Positions 17,326 to 26,046 of a DNA stretch of 64,000 nt are shown here, one piece after another. The DNA is taken from NCBI GenBank assembly GCA_965224785.1, contig OZ245062.1, positions 3,534,001 to 3,598,000 of the forward strand. Direction: 5' to 3'. The DNA is from JALSNL01 sp036479585 (GTDB lineage: Bacteria > Bacteroidota > Ignavibacteria > Ignavibacteriales > Melioribacteraceae). Positions within the stretch are counted from its first letter, which is position 1; each line of letters opens with the position of its first letter. Position numbers and translations under genes: made by a program. Below the pieces are notes generated by a model. The model had not been told where the DNA came from, did not search any database, and saw only the letters and a list, made by a program, of their open reading frames with translations.

Positions 17326-18057
17326 TTAATTAAAATTTAATATGAAAACTTTACCCCACGCTCCGTAGGAAAAATATTCTTCTGCAACAATATGTTTATT
17401 CACATCTAAAAAATCACGAAAAGCTTTACGTTGCCCACAACTATTATCTCTGTCAAAGGTATTCCAATCATCAAACATTAAAATAGTTTTATTAAGAAGC
17501 ATGTCTTTAATAAAATTAAGAACGTCAACAGTTGATGAATGTAAATCACAATCAATTAATGCCAAATTAATTTTCTTCATATTATATTTTGTTCTTGTTT
17601 CATCATTTAGAGAATCATTAAAAAATCCTTCAATCAACTGAATTTTTGACCAATCAACACCGGCTCTGCTCATATCCTTACTTACTTGTTCTTTCCCAGC
17701 TGAATATTGTCCTTCATAGAATGGCATATCTCTAGTTACGTCTAAACCTTCAATTTTTGGCAATCCCTCAAAAGAGTCAAAACCAAAAAATCTCATTTTT
17801 AGTAAATTTATTTTTTTTGCGTAGTTGCATGCATGAGCAAACGTATGTCCTTTAAATATTCCAAACTCATAATAGTCTCCTTTTTCAGTTGTCCCAAATT
17901 GAACAGCTTTGTTAAAACATTTTTCTACAGCATTAGTTAAAGCTTTTCCTCCAGCAGAATTAAATCCATGAAAATACTTATAATATATTCTAGCTACAAT
18001 TTTATTTAATCCTGCAATTTTTAAAAGCTTTACGGCAATAACTCTTGGATGTATCAT
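17326..18057 (-). CDS. TylF/MycF-like sugar O-methyltransferase
   Basis: A 243-residue class I SAM methyltransferase of the TylF/MycF macrocin-O-methyltransferase family. Evidence: 'YEFGIFKGHT' (SAM-binding loop), 'FFGFDSFEGLP', and the acidic metal-binding segments 'LALIDCDLHSS' and 'LMFDDWNTFD'. Family members methylate sugar hydroxyls with Mg2+, so it probably methylates a sugar of the surface polysaccharide. It is 148 bases downstream of a hexapeptide acetyltransferase. The 3' side carries the remnant of another acetyltransferase gene, so this gene may have been inserted between duplicated copies. Confidence 0.88.
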   Translation of the reverse strand: MIHPRVIAVKLLKIAGLNKIVARIYYKYFHGFNSAGGKALTNAVEKCFNKAVQFGTTEKGDYYEFGIFKGHTFAHACNYAKKINLLKMRFFGFDSFEGLPKIEGLDVTRDMPFYEGQYSAGKEQVSKDMSRAGVDWSKIQLIEGFFNDSLNDETRTKYNMKKINLALIDCDLHSSTVDVLNFIKDMLLNKTILMFDDWNTFDRDNSCGQRKAFRDFLDVNKHIVAEEYFSYGAWGKVFILNFN

Positions 18058-18187
18058 ATAATTTTTTTTCCTATTTAGATTTTTTTAGGACTTAAATTTT
18101 AATTATGATTTAATCTCTTGGTGTAAAATTCCCGTAATTTGTGCTACAATTTTATTTTAACTAAGCCATTTTGATGCCCCCTCTATT

Positions 18188-18203
18188 TGAACTGAATAGT
18201 TCA
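18188..18203. repeat. Small hairpin after the acetyltransferase stop
   Basis: TGAACT at 18188-18193 pairs with AGTTCA at 18198-18203 around GAAT. It lies immediately after the stop of the gene 18206-18949 on its minus-strand transcript. There is no U-tract, so mRNA 3' protection or weak pausing is as likely as termination. Confidence 0.35.
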
Positions 18204-18205
18204 TT

Positions 18206-18949
18206 TTACAATCTACTTTTTAATACCTTACCGGGAACTCCACCAACAATAGACATTTCAGGAACATCTTTGCTAATAATTGCTCCAGCTGCCAGGACTG
18301 AACCCTTACCAACTTTCACTCCATCCAAAATTACAACGTGAGCGGCAATCCAAACATTTTCTTCAATTTCAACACCACCTTTGCCTTCAAAATCATATTG
18401 CTGATTTATTGGAACATCAAGTTTTGCTAAACTATAATTTCCGCCACCAACTATATAAGTGAACCCGGCTACCAAAACATCTTTACCAACCACTACTTTA
18501 TTGGATGCAAAGATGTAACAATCGAAACCAATGTTTGCTCTTTCCCTCAAAATTATATCTCCATCCTTACAACTTAGTATAGAGTTGCGACCAACAAAAA
18601 CATCGTCCTCCAATGTAATGCCAATATTGTTAACCCCTTTTGCATCAATCAAAACATTATCATCTATTATTACATTTTTTCCTAACTTAATTTTATGGGG
18701 ATGACGTAAAGTTATATTTGCTCCAAAGATACAACCGCCTCCTACTTCTCCAAGAATCATTGGATAAAGTTTGCCTCTTAGAACTACACCAAGAGCTCCA
18801 GGTATTCTTGAAACAAATAAAACAATAAGTTCATACTTAATCAAATCAATTAACTTATCACTACCAATAACCATATCCATATACTTTTGCATTTTGGATT
18901 TTTTCTTACCGGTAATAGAGTCTTGAATTTTAAATTCTTTATTTTTCAT
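18206..18949 (-). CDS. Hexapeptide-repeat (LbH) acyltransferase
   Basis: A 247-residue left-handed beta-helix O-acetyltransferase of the WcaF/LacA type. After an N-terminal helical part (to about 75) come many imperfect [LIV]GxxxxI hexapeptides ('IKLGKNVIIDDNVLIDAKG', 'IGITLEDDVFVGRNSI'). The usual C-terminal 'VLAAGAIISKDVPEMSIVGG' and 'VPGKVLKSRL' segments close it. It would transfer an acetyl group from acetyl-CoA to a sugar. It starts 15 bases after the flippase-like gene stop, as part of the long minus-strand operon. The acceptor is unknown. Confidence 0.9.
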   Translation of the reverse strand: MKNKEFKIQDSITGKKKSKMQKYMDMVIGSDKLIDLIKYELIVLFVSRIPGALGVVLRGKLYPMILGEVGGGCIFGANITLRHPHKIKLGKNVIIDDNVLIDAKGVNNIGITLEDDVFVGRNSILSCKDGDIILRERANIGFDCYIFASNKVVVGKDVLVAGFTYIVGGGNYSLAKLDVPINQQYDFEGKGGVEIEENVWIAAHVVILDGVKVGKGSVLAAGAIISKDVPEMSIVGGVPGKVLKSRL

Positions 18950-18964
18950 TTTTCGAAAACCATT

Positions 18965-19909
18965 TTATTTTCTTAAAGCGTAAACAATTCCACCAATAAT
19001 ACCTAATATCAATAACATTCCATATTCCAACCAAGCAAATGTAATTGCTTGCGATTTTGCAACTCCATAAAAGGAAAGAAAAAAGAATAGTGTGTTTTCT
19101 CTTAAACCTATACCATTAATTGATATTGGAATCATCATAATAAAAATTGTAAGCGGAACAATTAGAAAAAAATTTATAATATCAATATTAAAGTTTAGAG
19201 CTTGTGAAATTAAAAAATAATAGAAGACAACATTAGCTTGAAGTAAAACAGATAAGAATATTGCTTTAACGAGAGCTTCTTTTTTTGTGCTGAATTGTGC
19301 AAATGCACTACCAAGTTTATGTAACAATCCACCAATCTTTTTTACAATTGAATTATTGTTATCACTTAGTTTTTCAAATAAACTAAGTGGCGGAAATAAA
19401 ATAAACCAGACAATACTTAAAGCTCCTATTACTAATAGAATAAGCCAAGCATTTAGATTGGGTATTTGGGACGTGATTTTTTCTGTAAAGAAAGTTGCTA
19501 TTATTACAAAGACTAAAAGAGTAAGCAATCCCATAAATCGATCAACAACAACTACAGCAAAGGCTTTAGCTTTGTTTTCTCCCAATCGCCAAGAATCATA
19601 GGCTCTAACAGAATCTCCTCCAACTGTGGAAGGCATAAAATGATTGAAGAAAGTTGCAACCATATACGACTTAATTAAAAATCCAATCTTGGATTGAACA
19701 CCTTGTGCTGTAAGTAAAACTTTCCATCTTATTGCACTTATAGTTAGCCCAACAGCATGTAACGAAAAAGCTAAAATTAAAAGTAACTTATTGGAAGTCT
19801 TAAACGACGCAAATATTTCATCAAAATTTACATCTTTAACAATGAAGTATAACAATACTCCAGAGATAAAAATTTTAATTATTAATTTTAATTGAGATTT
19901 TAGTTTCAT
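18965..19909 (-). CDS. Lysylphosphatidylglycerol synthase TM-region / UPF0104 flippase-like protein
   Basis: A 314-residue integral membrane protein with about eight helices. Conserved UPF0104 (LPG_synthase_TM) features are 'FFNHFMPSTVGGDSVRAYDSWRL' in the middle and 'IPISINGIGLRENTLFFF' near the C-terminus. Family members are often found in glycan and lipid loci and may flip lipids or act as accessory membrane proteins. The soluble aminoacyl-transferase domain of MprF is absent. It lies between an SDR gene and an acetyltransferase gene in the operon. The function is not known precisely. Confidence 0.9.
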   Translation of the reverse strand: MKLKSQLKLIIKIFISGVLLYFIVKDVNFDEIFASFKTSNKLLLILAFSLHAVGLTISAIRWKVLLTAQGVQSKIGFLIKSYMVATFFNHFMPSTVGGDSVRAYDSWRLGENKAKAFAVVVVDRFMGLLTLLVFVIIATFFTEKITSQIPNLNAWLILLVIGALSIVWFILFPPLSLFEKLSDNNNSIVKKIGGLLHKLGSAFAQFSTKKEALVKAIFLSVLLQANVVFYYFLISQALNFNIDIINFFLIVPLTIFIMMIPISINGIGLRENTLFFFLSFYGVAKSQAITFAWLEYGMLLILGIIGGIVYALRK

Positions 19910-19980
19910 ATTAGAATTAAATTACTAAGATTTATTTAGAACAAATCGCTTGAGAATAAAAAGAGAAGGATTGGGAAATA

Positions 19981-20967
19981 TTAGTAAGAAAGATGTCCTT
20001 TCATTTTATACCACTCAGCTGTTTTTTTAAGACCTTCGCTAGAAGAAATTTTTGGTTGGTAATCAAGTAAATTTTTTGCTTTGGAAATATCAAACGATCT
20101 GCTCTTTGTAAAAAAATCAACTCGTCTTCTATATAGAGGTGGATCAATACCAAGTGGGATACATATTTTCTCACATATCGTTCCAGCAATTTGAACTGGG
20201 TAAGCAGGTAAATGAATTTTTGTTTTCGAGAAACCAGCAATGTCAGAAATGGTATCCATTATTTCGTTTAAGTTCGGAATATCTGGGCCACCGATTAAAA
20301 ATGATTCACCAACTGCTTTATCTTTTTCTGAAGCAAGAATAAATCCATCAACTAAATCATCAATATAAACTAAATGATAAAACATTTTACCGTTACCAAG
20401 TAAAATAGTTACTGGTTGTTTTGCCATCTTATATAATTTTAACAATCGCATATCGCCTGGGCCATAAATAGGAGTAGGACGAACAACACTAACTGGCAAA
20501 CCAGTTTCTTTATAAAATTCTAATGCTTTTAACTCACCCTCTAGTTTAGTAATTTGATAAATATCACCTGGAGAATATCTATACTCCTCATTTGCAGGAG
20601 GGTGTTCTATGTGTCCATGCACACCACCAGTACTGCAATGAACAAACTTTTTAACACCAAATTTTTTAGCAGCTTTTAATAAATTTAAAGTAGCCTTAAC
20701 ATGAACATCATGATAAATTTGGTCAGTTATTCCTGGTTCTCTAAAAGTAGCAGCTATATGAAATATAACGTCAACACCTTTAACAGCTTTTTCTACAGCT
20801 TCCTCATCAACAATACTTCCTTCAAATATATCATAATCAGAATTATTTGCAAAATCTACTTTCTTAGAATTTCTGACTATTACTCTTACGTCTCTTCCTA
20901 AACTATTTAGTTTTGTTGCAAGTGCTTTACCTGTAAACCCAGTTGCTCCTGTTACTAATACTTTCAT
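19981..20967 (-). CDS. NAD-dependent epimerase/dehydratase (extended SDR)
   Basis: A 328-residue extended short-chain dehydrogenase. The NAD(P)-binding GATGFTG is at residues 7-13, and the active site is Tyr137/Lys141 in YQITK with an upstream 'CSTGGVHG' serine region. The C-terminal substrate domain ends 'GLKKTAEWYKMKGHLSY'. It is closest by eye to the dihydroflavonol-reductase-like branch rather than to UDP-sugar epimerases, so it may act on a lipid or isoprenoid-linked sugar. The reaction cannot be fixed. It starts 5 bases after the GT4 stop. A remnant of a related C-terminus is present at 23170-23385. Confidence 0.88.
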   Translation of the reverse strand: MKVLVTGATGFTGKALATKLNSLGRDVRVIVRNSKKVDFANNSDYDIFEGSIVDEEAVEKAVKGVDVIFHIAATFREPGITDQIYHDVHVKATLNLLKAAKKFGVKKFVHCSTGGVHGHIEHPPANEEYRYSPGDIYQITKLEGELKALEFYKETGLPVSVVRPTPIYGPGDMRLLKLYKMAKQPVTILLGNGKMFYHLVYIDDLVDGFILASEKDKAVGESFLIGGPDIPNLNEIMDTISDIAGFSKTKIHLPAYPVQIAGTICEKICIPLGIDPPLYRRRVDFFTKSRSFDISKAKNLLDYQPKISSSEGLKKTAEWYKMKGHLSY

Positions 20968-20972
20968 ATTCT

Positions 20973-22151
20973 TTAATTATTTTTATTATTAAATATTTGT
21001 TCTTCTACCCAATCGTAAGCTCCGTTTAATCTCTTACTATGGGATTCAAAAACATGATTATCTTCAACAAACTTTTTACCACTTTTACCTAATCGTTTTC
21101 TTAAGTCTTCATCATTAGCAAGTTCAATAATACCATCTGCAAATTCTCTTGGAGTTGCTCCAGCTAAATATGCTTCATCATTAGTAAGCAATTGATTGTG
21201 TGTGTATAAATCTGTTAGCAAAACCGGTTTCCCAGAATGCAAATATGGGAATACTTTCATTGGAGTATTTATCCCTCTTATTCGTGGAGCAACAAGTATA
21301 TCAGCTTCCACTATGTATTTATCAATTGTATCAAATGGTTTAGGGCCTAAGAAGTGAACTCTATCAGTTATTCCTAGATTAGAAACTTTAGTTTTATAAT
21401 TTGTTATATCTTCCGGAACTCCTCCAATGATAACTAAATCAACAGTAGTATTTTCTTTAGCAACTATTGCAAAGCTTTCTACTAAAAGATCAATCCCTTG
21501 ATATACTTCAAGATTACCAACATACATTAAAAATAATCTATCTATTCCAAGTTCTTTTTTTAGCAATCCATTTGGCAACATATTTGGATTTTTTAATTGT
21601 GAAATATCATGTAGAGTAACATGTTTATTGCTTCCCGATTCATCACATAATTTTGCTAAACCATTACACACTGGAAAATTTATTAAACTTTTTTGAATTG
21701 CTTTACTTTCGCACCAATCAAAAAAAGGAGCAGCAAATTTTAGGTAAGGTTTTTTTTCAACTAATTGTTGAGCAATGGAAGAATCTAAATCATAAGCATA
21801 AGGTATTTTAAATATTAGCTTAAATAGCATTGCGAAGAAAACTGTTTCTTCACCGGCGTGAATAAAATCATATTTATTTTTTTTAATCAATGACCATGTT
21901 TTAAAAAACATCAATACATCTGCAATTATTTTTTTTCCTGAAAAGCCTGGTCTAATATCTTGTAGAATACCTAGATTCTTAATTCTATGTAACTTAAAAT
22001 TTGGTAAAGAGATCTCCGTTCCTTCATTATAAACAAGCACATCTACTGTTGTGTCTTTACGATGAGATAGAACTCTTAGAACTAATTGAACATCAATAGG
22101 AGTTCCTCTTTCTTGAAAAAAAGGATGAGGTGCTAATACAAGTATCTTCAT
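20973..22151 (-). CDS. GT4-family glycosyltransferase
   Basis: A 392-residue GT-B fold enzyme. The N-terminal Rossmann domain starts 'MKILVLAPHPFFQERGTPID', a form typical of bacterial GT4 proteins. The C-terminal donor-binding domain has 'LFLMYVGNLEVYQGIDLLVE' and the family 'E' region with 'PRIRGINTPMKVFPYLHSGKP'. It would add a sugar to a growing repeat unit from the cytoplasmic side. It is separated by 34 bases from the UXS gene upstream, in the same operon. Donor and linkage cannot be read. Confidence 0.9.
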   Translation of the reverse strand: MKILVLAPHPFFQERGTPIDVQLVLRVLSHRKDTTVDVLVYNEGTEISLPNFKLHRIKNLGILQDIRPGFSGKKIIADVLMFFKTWSLIKKNKYDFIHAGEETVFFAMLFKLIFKIPYAYDLDSSIAQQLVEKKPYLKFAAPFFDWCESKAIQKSLINFPVCNGLAKLCDESGSNKHVTLHDISQLKNPNMLPNGLLKKELGIDRLFLMYVGNLEVYQGIDLLVESFAIVAKENTTVDLVIIGGVPEDITNYKTKVSNLGITDRVHFLGPKPFDTIDKYIVEADILVAPRIRGINTPMKVFPYLHSGKPVLLTDLYTHNQLLTNDEAYLAGATPREFADGIIELANDEDLRKRLGKSGKKFVEDNHVFESHSKRLNGAYDWVEEQIFNNKNN

Positions 22152-22185
22152 TTGATTTCTAAATTTTTCTTTCTAAAATAAATTA

Positions 22186-23124
22186 TTATTTAACAACGGT
22201 TTTGAAATATTCTATAGTCTTTTTTAATCCTTCTTCCAGTTTTATAGTTGGCTCCCAACCTAATTCTTTTTTTGCTAATGTTATATCTGGTTGTCTTTGT
22301 TTAGGGTCATCTTGGGGTAATTCCATAAATTTTAATTTCGATTTAGATCCAGTTAATTCAATAACTTTCTCAGCTAATTCTAACATTGTAAATTCATCTG
22401 GGTTACCAATGTTTACAGGACCAGTAAAACCATCTCTGCTATTCATCAGTCTGATCATACCTTCAATAAGATCATCAACATAACAGAAACTTCGAGTTTG
22501 AGTTCCCTCACCAAAAATAGTTATATCTTCACCTTTAATTGCCTGAACAATAAAATTACTAACAACCCTACCATCATTGGGATCCATCCTTGGTCCGTAG
22601 GTATTGAAAATACGCATTACTTTTATTTGTAGATCATAAATTCTATTATAATCAAAAAATAAAGTTTCGGCACAACGCTTACCTTCATCATAACATGCAC
22701 GTGGACCTATTGGATTTACTAACCCTTTATAAGTTTCCGGTTGAGGATGAACATCTGGATCTCCATAAACTTCAGAAGTACTAGCTTGTAAAATTTTTGC
22801 TTTTGTTCTTTTCGCAAGTCCAAGCATATTGATAGCACCAACAACAGACGTCTTTGTTGTTTGGATGGGATCGAACTGATAATGGACTGGAGAAGCAGGA
22901 CAAGCAAGATTATAAATTTCATCTACTTCTACATAAAGAGGAAAAGTAACATCGTGTCGCAATAATTCAAAGTATGGATTTTCTAACAAGTGATTTATGT
23001 TATGTTTGGCACCAGTAAAAAAATTATCCAAACACATTACATCGTTACCTTCATTTAATAATCGTTCAGTTAAGTGACTACCTAAAAATCCGGCACCACC
23101 AGTAATTAAAATCCTTTTTTTCAT
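22186..23124 (-). CDS. uxs: UDP-glucuronate decarboxylase (UDP-xylose synthase)
   Basis: A 312-residue extended SDR that converts UDP-glucuronate to UDP-xylose and CO2 with NAD. Family markers are GGAGFLG (9-15), 'NLACPASPVHYQ' (about 72-83), 'STSEVYGDP' (115-123), the Tyr145/Lys149 pair in 'ACYDEGKR' and 'RIFNTYGPRMDPNDGRVVS'. The length is that of bacterial UXS proteins. It has a good SD (AAGGAA). This makes xylose, or a derivative, a likely component of the polysaccharide. No UDP-glucose dehydrogenase that would supply UDP-GlcA is visible in the window. Confidence 0.93.
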   Translation of the reverse strand: MKKRILITGGAGFLGSHLTERLLNEGNDVMCLDNFFTGAKHNINHLLENPYFELLRHDVTFPLYVEVDEIYNLACPASPVHYQFDPIQTTKTSVVGAINMLGLAKRTKAKILQASTSEVYGDPDVHPQPETYKGLVNPIGPRACYDEGKRCAETLFFDYNRIYDLQIKVMRIFNTYGPRMDPNDGRVVSNFIVQAIKGEDITIFGEGTQTRSFCYVDDLIEGMIRLMNSRDGFTGPVNIGNPDEFTMLELAEKVIELTGSKSKLKFMELPQDDPKQRQPDITLAKKELGWEPTIKLEEGLKKTIEYFKTVVK

Positions 23125-23169
23125 TTGTTATTCCTTATTGTATAAATTTACTTTTTCAACTTTGTACAA

Positions 23170-23385
23170 CTATAAAAGTCCATCTTGTCTATACCATACA
23201 GCGGTTTTATTAAAACCCTCTCTTAATCTTTCTCTTGGCTTATAACCTAATTCTTTTTGCATTTTACTTTTTGAGAATATTCTACTTTCCTTTTGGCTAT
23301 TGGTTCTGTCACTAAACGGAAATGAATATTTTATTATTGGTCTATCTTTCCGTTCTGAAATATCATGAGATGTTAGTCCTTTCAT
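23170..23385 (-). pseudogene. C-terminal remnant of an SDR epimerase gene
   Basis: A 71-residue reading frame starting at the ATG at 23385. The last 50 or so residues match the end of extended SDRs ('MQKELGYKPRERLREGFNKT', then AVWYRQDGLL), like the end of the gene at 19981-20967. There is no Rossmann fold or catalytic Tyr/Lys. The ATG does have an SD (AGGGAA), so a short protein could still be made. The frame is open upstream as far as 23427, with a TTG. Read as a truncated gene left after recombination. Confidence 0.8.
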
Positions 23386-23550
23386 ATTTATTCCCTGTTG
23401 GTTTTTTTCAATTATACAGGTCCCCAAATAAATACTAGAATTATTTTTAATAAAAAATAAACTCTACACAAATCAATGTAAAATTATCGTTAAAAAATAT
23501 TGTGAATTAAATGGAAATATTTCTTTTTTATAAAGACATATGCCAATAAC

Positions 23551-25158
23551 TTACGATAAAATTTTCTCATCATCCAAAACCTTACTTATTTTATTTTTAA
23601 TCGAATCAGAAATATCTTCAAACGCCGTTAATCCTAATCTTCTTGCAAAAATATCATCTAGAGTAATTGCCATTTCTACATCAACATTATATTTTAATTC
23701 TCCATAATATATTTTTTCTTTCTCTACTATTATTTTTTGTGATACTTCATCTTGCTCAATATAATCTACTACGCTTTGGCTTCTAGTTCCGTAAGTGGTC
23801 CATATTCTTTCTAGTAAGGAATCATCATACTTTTCATTGTTGGAGAAAAAACTATTTTTTATGTTGTTATAATTTCTATCCAACTCAGAATAATTTGTTT
23901 CTAAGTTGTTTTGAGAAACATCTAACATTCTATTTAGAATGCTAGAAATATTTTTTGCAATTGAAGGAGCCGTTGTAAACTTTACTGATTTTATAGAAAT
24001 TAAATTTTTAATACTTCCATTTTTTGAGTGGTCAAAAACTACAGAATGTGTATCTGCTTGAACATCAAACTCATTTTCAAATTCAACATTAAGCATTGCT
24101 TGAGTTCCAACGTGAGTATGAGTTATATCTTTATAAATTAAGTTTAAATCTTTATAAGCAGCATTTACTTCGTCAATTATTTGTGAAACATCTTGTTCGT
24201 TTATCTTTGCATTATCAGGGTCATCATGAAACACTTTGTAGGTTGTTCCTATCATTGTGTATTCGCCAAGAGGAATAAAAAAGAATAATCTTTTCCCTTT
24301 ATTAATTATTGCCGCTTTATCTGTAAACTCTTTTTCGCTTTCTAAACCAACAGCATATTTACCAAATATATTTTTCTTGATTATAATACTAACAGCTTTT
24401 GTTAATGGAGATTTTAAATATTTAAGATCTTCTGTTCCACTTAATATTTCATTAAGCCAAGGACCTACAGAGTTAACAACTACTTTTGCGTTAATAGTAA
24501 ATTCTTCTCCAGTTAGTTCATCTTTTACATTTACAGAAGAAATTTTATTATTCTCAAAATTAAACGATACTGCTTTAGTATAGTTAGCAAGAACTGCTCC
24601 TTGCTCAAACGCTTCATGTAAAAATTCAAACAAAAGTCTTTCAGTATTTAATGAAACGCACTCATACCAAACAGCTCCACCACTTATACTATTTTCATCA
24701 ATTCCTGGAATTATTTTTTTAATTTCTTTTTTAGAAATAGTTTTACCACCAGGGATATAACAGTCTTTTGAAATATTTTGATTTCTATCAAAACTTATAA
24801 TATCATTTAACTTCAATGCAATGTTAAGTGCCAACTTACTTTTAATTGTATAACCAGAAGTAGGAATTAAGTATGGAATATTTGTTACAAGGTGAGGAGC
24901 AATTTGTTGAAAAACTTTTCTCGAATAAATTGACTCTCGCATTCTTTTAAAATTAGCATGTTGCAGATATCTTAACCCACCATGCAAAACCTTTAGACTA
25001 TTTGCTGAAGTCTCTGAACCAAAATCACTTTTTTCAATTAGACAAACTTTTAATCCTTTCTGAGAAAGTTCTCGGACGACAGCACCGCCATGAATGCCTC
25101 CTCCTATTACTAAGACATCAAACTTAACATTTTTTACTTTTTGAATTTCTCTTTTCAT
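23551..25158 (-). CDS. GlpD-like FAD-dependent glycerol-3-phosphate dehydrogenase/oxidoreductase
   Basis: A 535-residue flavoprotein with the dinucleotide-binding GGGIHGG (residues 19-25). The DAO/GlpD 'TSANSLKVLHGGLRYLQHAN' segment marks glycerol-3-phosphate dehydrogenases. A C-terminal helical domain (about 400-535) corresponds to DAO_C. Canonical GlpD oxidises glycerol-3-phosphate to DHAP with quinone. Its place inside a polysaccharide operon, beside a PHP-like hydrolase, suggests a specialised role in making or using glycerol-phosphate-type substituents. It starts 44 bases after the PHP-like gene stop. The family is firm; the substrate in this context is inference. Confidence 0.88.
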   Translation of the reverse strand: MKREIQKVKNVKFDVLVIGGGIHGGAVVRELSQKGLKVCLIEKSDFGSETSANSLKVLHGGLRYLQHANFKRMRESIYSRKVFQQIAPHLVTNIPYLIPTSGYTIKSKLALNIALKLNDIISFDRNQNISKDCYIPGGKTISKKEIKKIIPGIDENSISGGAVWYECVSLNTERLLFEFLHEAFEQGAVLANYTKAVSFNFENNKISSVNVKDELTGEEFTINAKVVVNSVGPWLNEILSGTEDLKYLKSPLTKAVSIIIKKNIFGKYAVGLESEKEFTDKAAIINKGKRLFFFIPLGEYTMIGTTYKVFHDDPDNAKINEQDVSQIIDEVNAAYKDLNLIYKDITHTHVGTQAMLNVEFENEFDVQADTHSVVFDHSKNGSIKNLISIKSVKFTTAPSIAKNISSILNRMLDVSQNNLETNYSELDRNYNNIKNSFFSNNEKYDDSLLERIWTTYGTRSQSVVDYIEQDEVSQKIIVEKEKIYYGELKYNVDVEMAITLDDIFARRLGLTAFEDISDSIKNKISKVLDDEKILS

Positions 25159-25202
25159 TGGGGATTTTTTCGTAATAACTTTGTAGATTAAGTTTCGAGT
25201 AC

Positions 25203-26018
25203 CTAGTTTTTTCTTTTCTTCAATTGCATAAAAATTTGATTCTTAAAGAACGGCACTAAATTTTCTAAGTTACCATACATCTTTGGAGTTTCAGAAAGAC
25301 TTAATATTATTTGTCTAATTGATTCTAATGGTTTGGTCTCATCTATTTCTTTAAAAAGATAAAATCCAAAAGAAGCCGTTTTGTTTTCTTCGCTTGGTAT
25401 TGGAAGTGCATCTGATCCTGGTAAAACAAAATGTTTTGTTCTATTTCCTATCTTAAAAATATTTGGTTTTGTCCAAAAGAAAGGTCGTCCACTATTATCA
25501 CCTAGAAAGAATTTTTCGTTTGAATGCTTTTTTAAAAAATCTTCCACAATTATTTTTCTCTTACCAAACCACTTTCCTACACCCCACGGTAAAACAGCTA
25601 TCCCATTTTTTGAATTAATATTTTGAACAGTTGTTAATATATTTTTATTTTTTTCAATTTCTTGATCTGTACAAAGTGCTAAAACTTCAATATTATCTTT
25701 GGCTATAATTTGTTTTCCGGGTAGTACAATTATTTTTTTATTTTTTTCGTTAGAAATAATAATAGAATTAGTTTCTAATGTTTCTTTAAGTTGAAATTTT
25801 TCTGAGTGGAAAAGGGAATTGGTTTTGTTGATTGCTTCTTTTAATTTTGAAAAAAAACATACACCTTCTACTTCGGCAAGAAATAAAACACCTATCCATT
25901 GATGGCTTTTATCAATTTGTTTTGCATTTTTTGAAAAATTATCAAATGCAAATTTGAAGTAATTGTTCAAATCAAAACAACTATGTATATGAACGTGGGA
26001 ATCTAAAAGAAGAAGCAA
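25203..26018 (-). CDS. PHP-like metal-dependent hydrolase
   Basis: A 271-residue protein beginning with 'LDSHVHIHSCFD'. The His8/His10/His12 cluster is typical of PHP or amidohydrolase-type metal centres. Later it has 'VLPWGVGKWFG' and 'GDNSGRPFFW'. The only plausible start is a TTG at 26018 without a visible SD: the in-frame stop TAG lies just upstream and no Met follows for a long way. It is placed between a GT4 gene and the GlpD-like gene, so it may remove a phosphate or act on a linked intermediate. The function is not recognised beyond the metal-hydrolase signature. Confidence 0.7.
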   Translation of the reverse strand: MLLLLDSHVHIHSCFDLNNYFKFAFDNFSKNAKQIDKSHQWIGVLFLAEVEGVCFFSKLKEAINKTNSLFHSEKFQLKETLETNSIIISNEKNKKIIVLPGKQIIAKDNIEVLALCTDQEIEKNKNILTTVQNINSKNGIAVLPWGVGKWFGKRKIIVEDFLKKHSNEKFFLGDNSGRPFFWTKPNIFKIGNRTKHFVLPGSDALPIPSEENKTASFGFYLFKEIDETKPLESIRQIILSLSETPKMYGNLENLVPFFKNQIFMQLKKRKN

Positions 26019-26046
26019 AATTATAAACTATTTATTTTTGAAAAAA

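Noticed and set aside
22719..22922. Several short frames inside long genes on either strand (for example 22719-22922, 20001-20240, 54842-55057)
   Set aside because: They lie wholly inside confident genes in other frames and give no domain or RBS; shadows of coding sequence.
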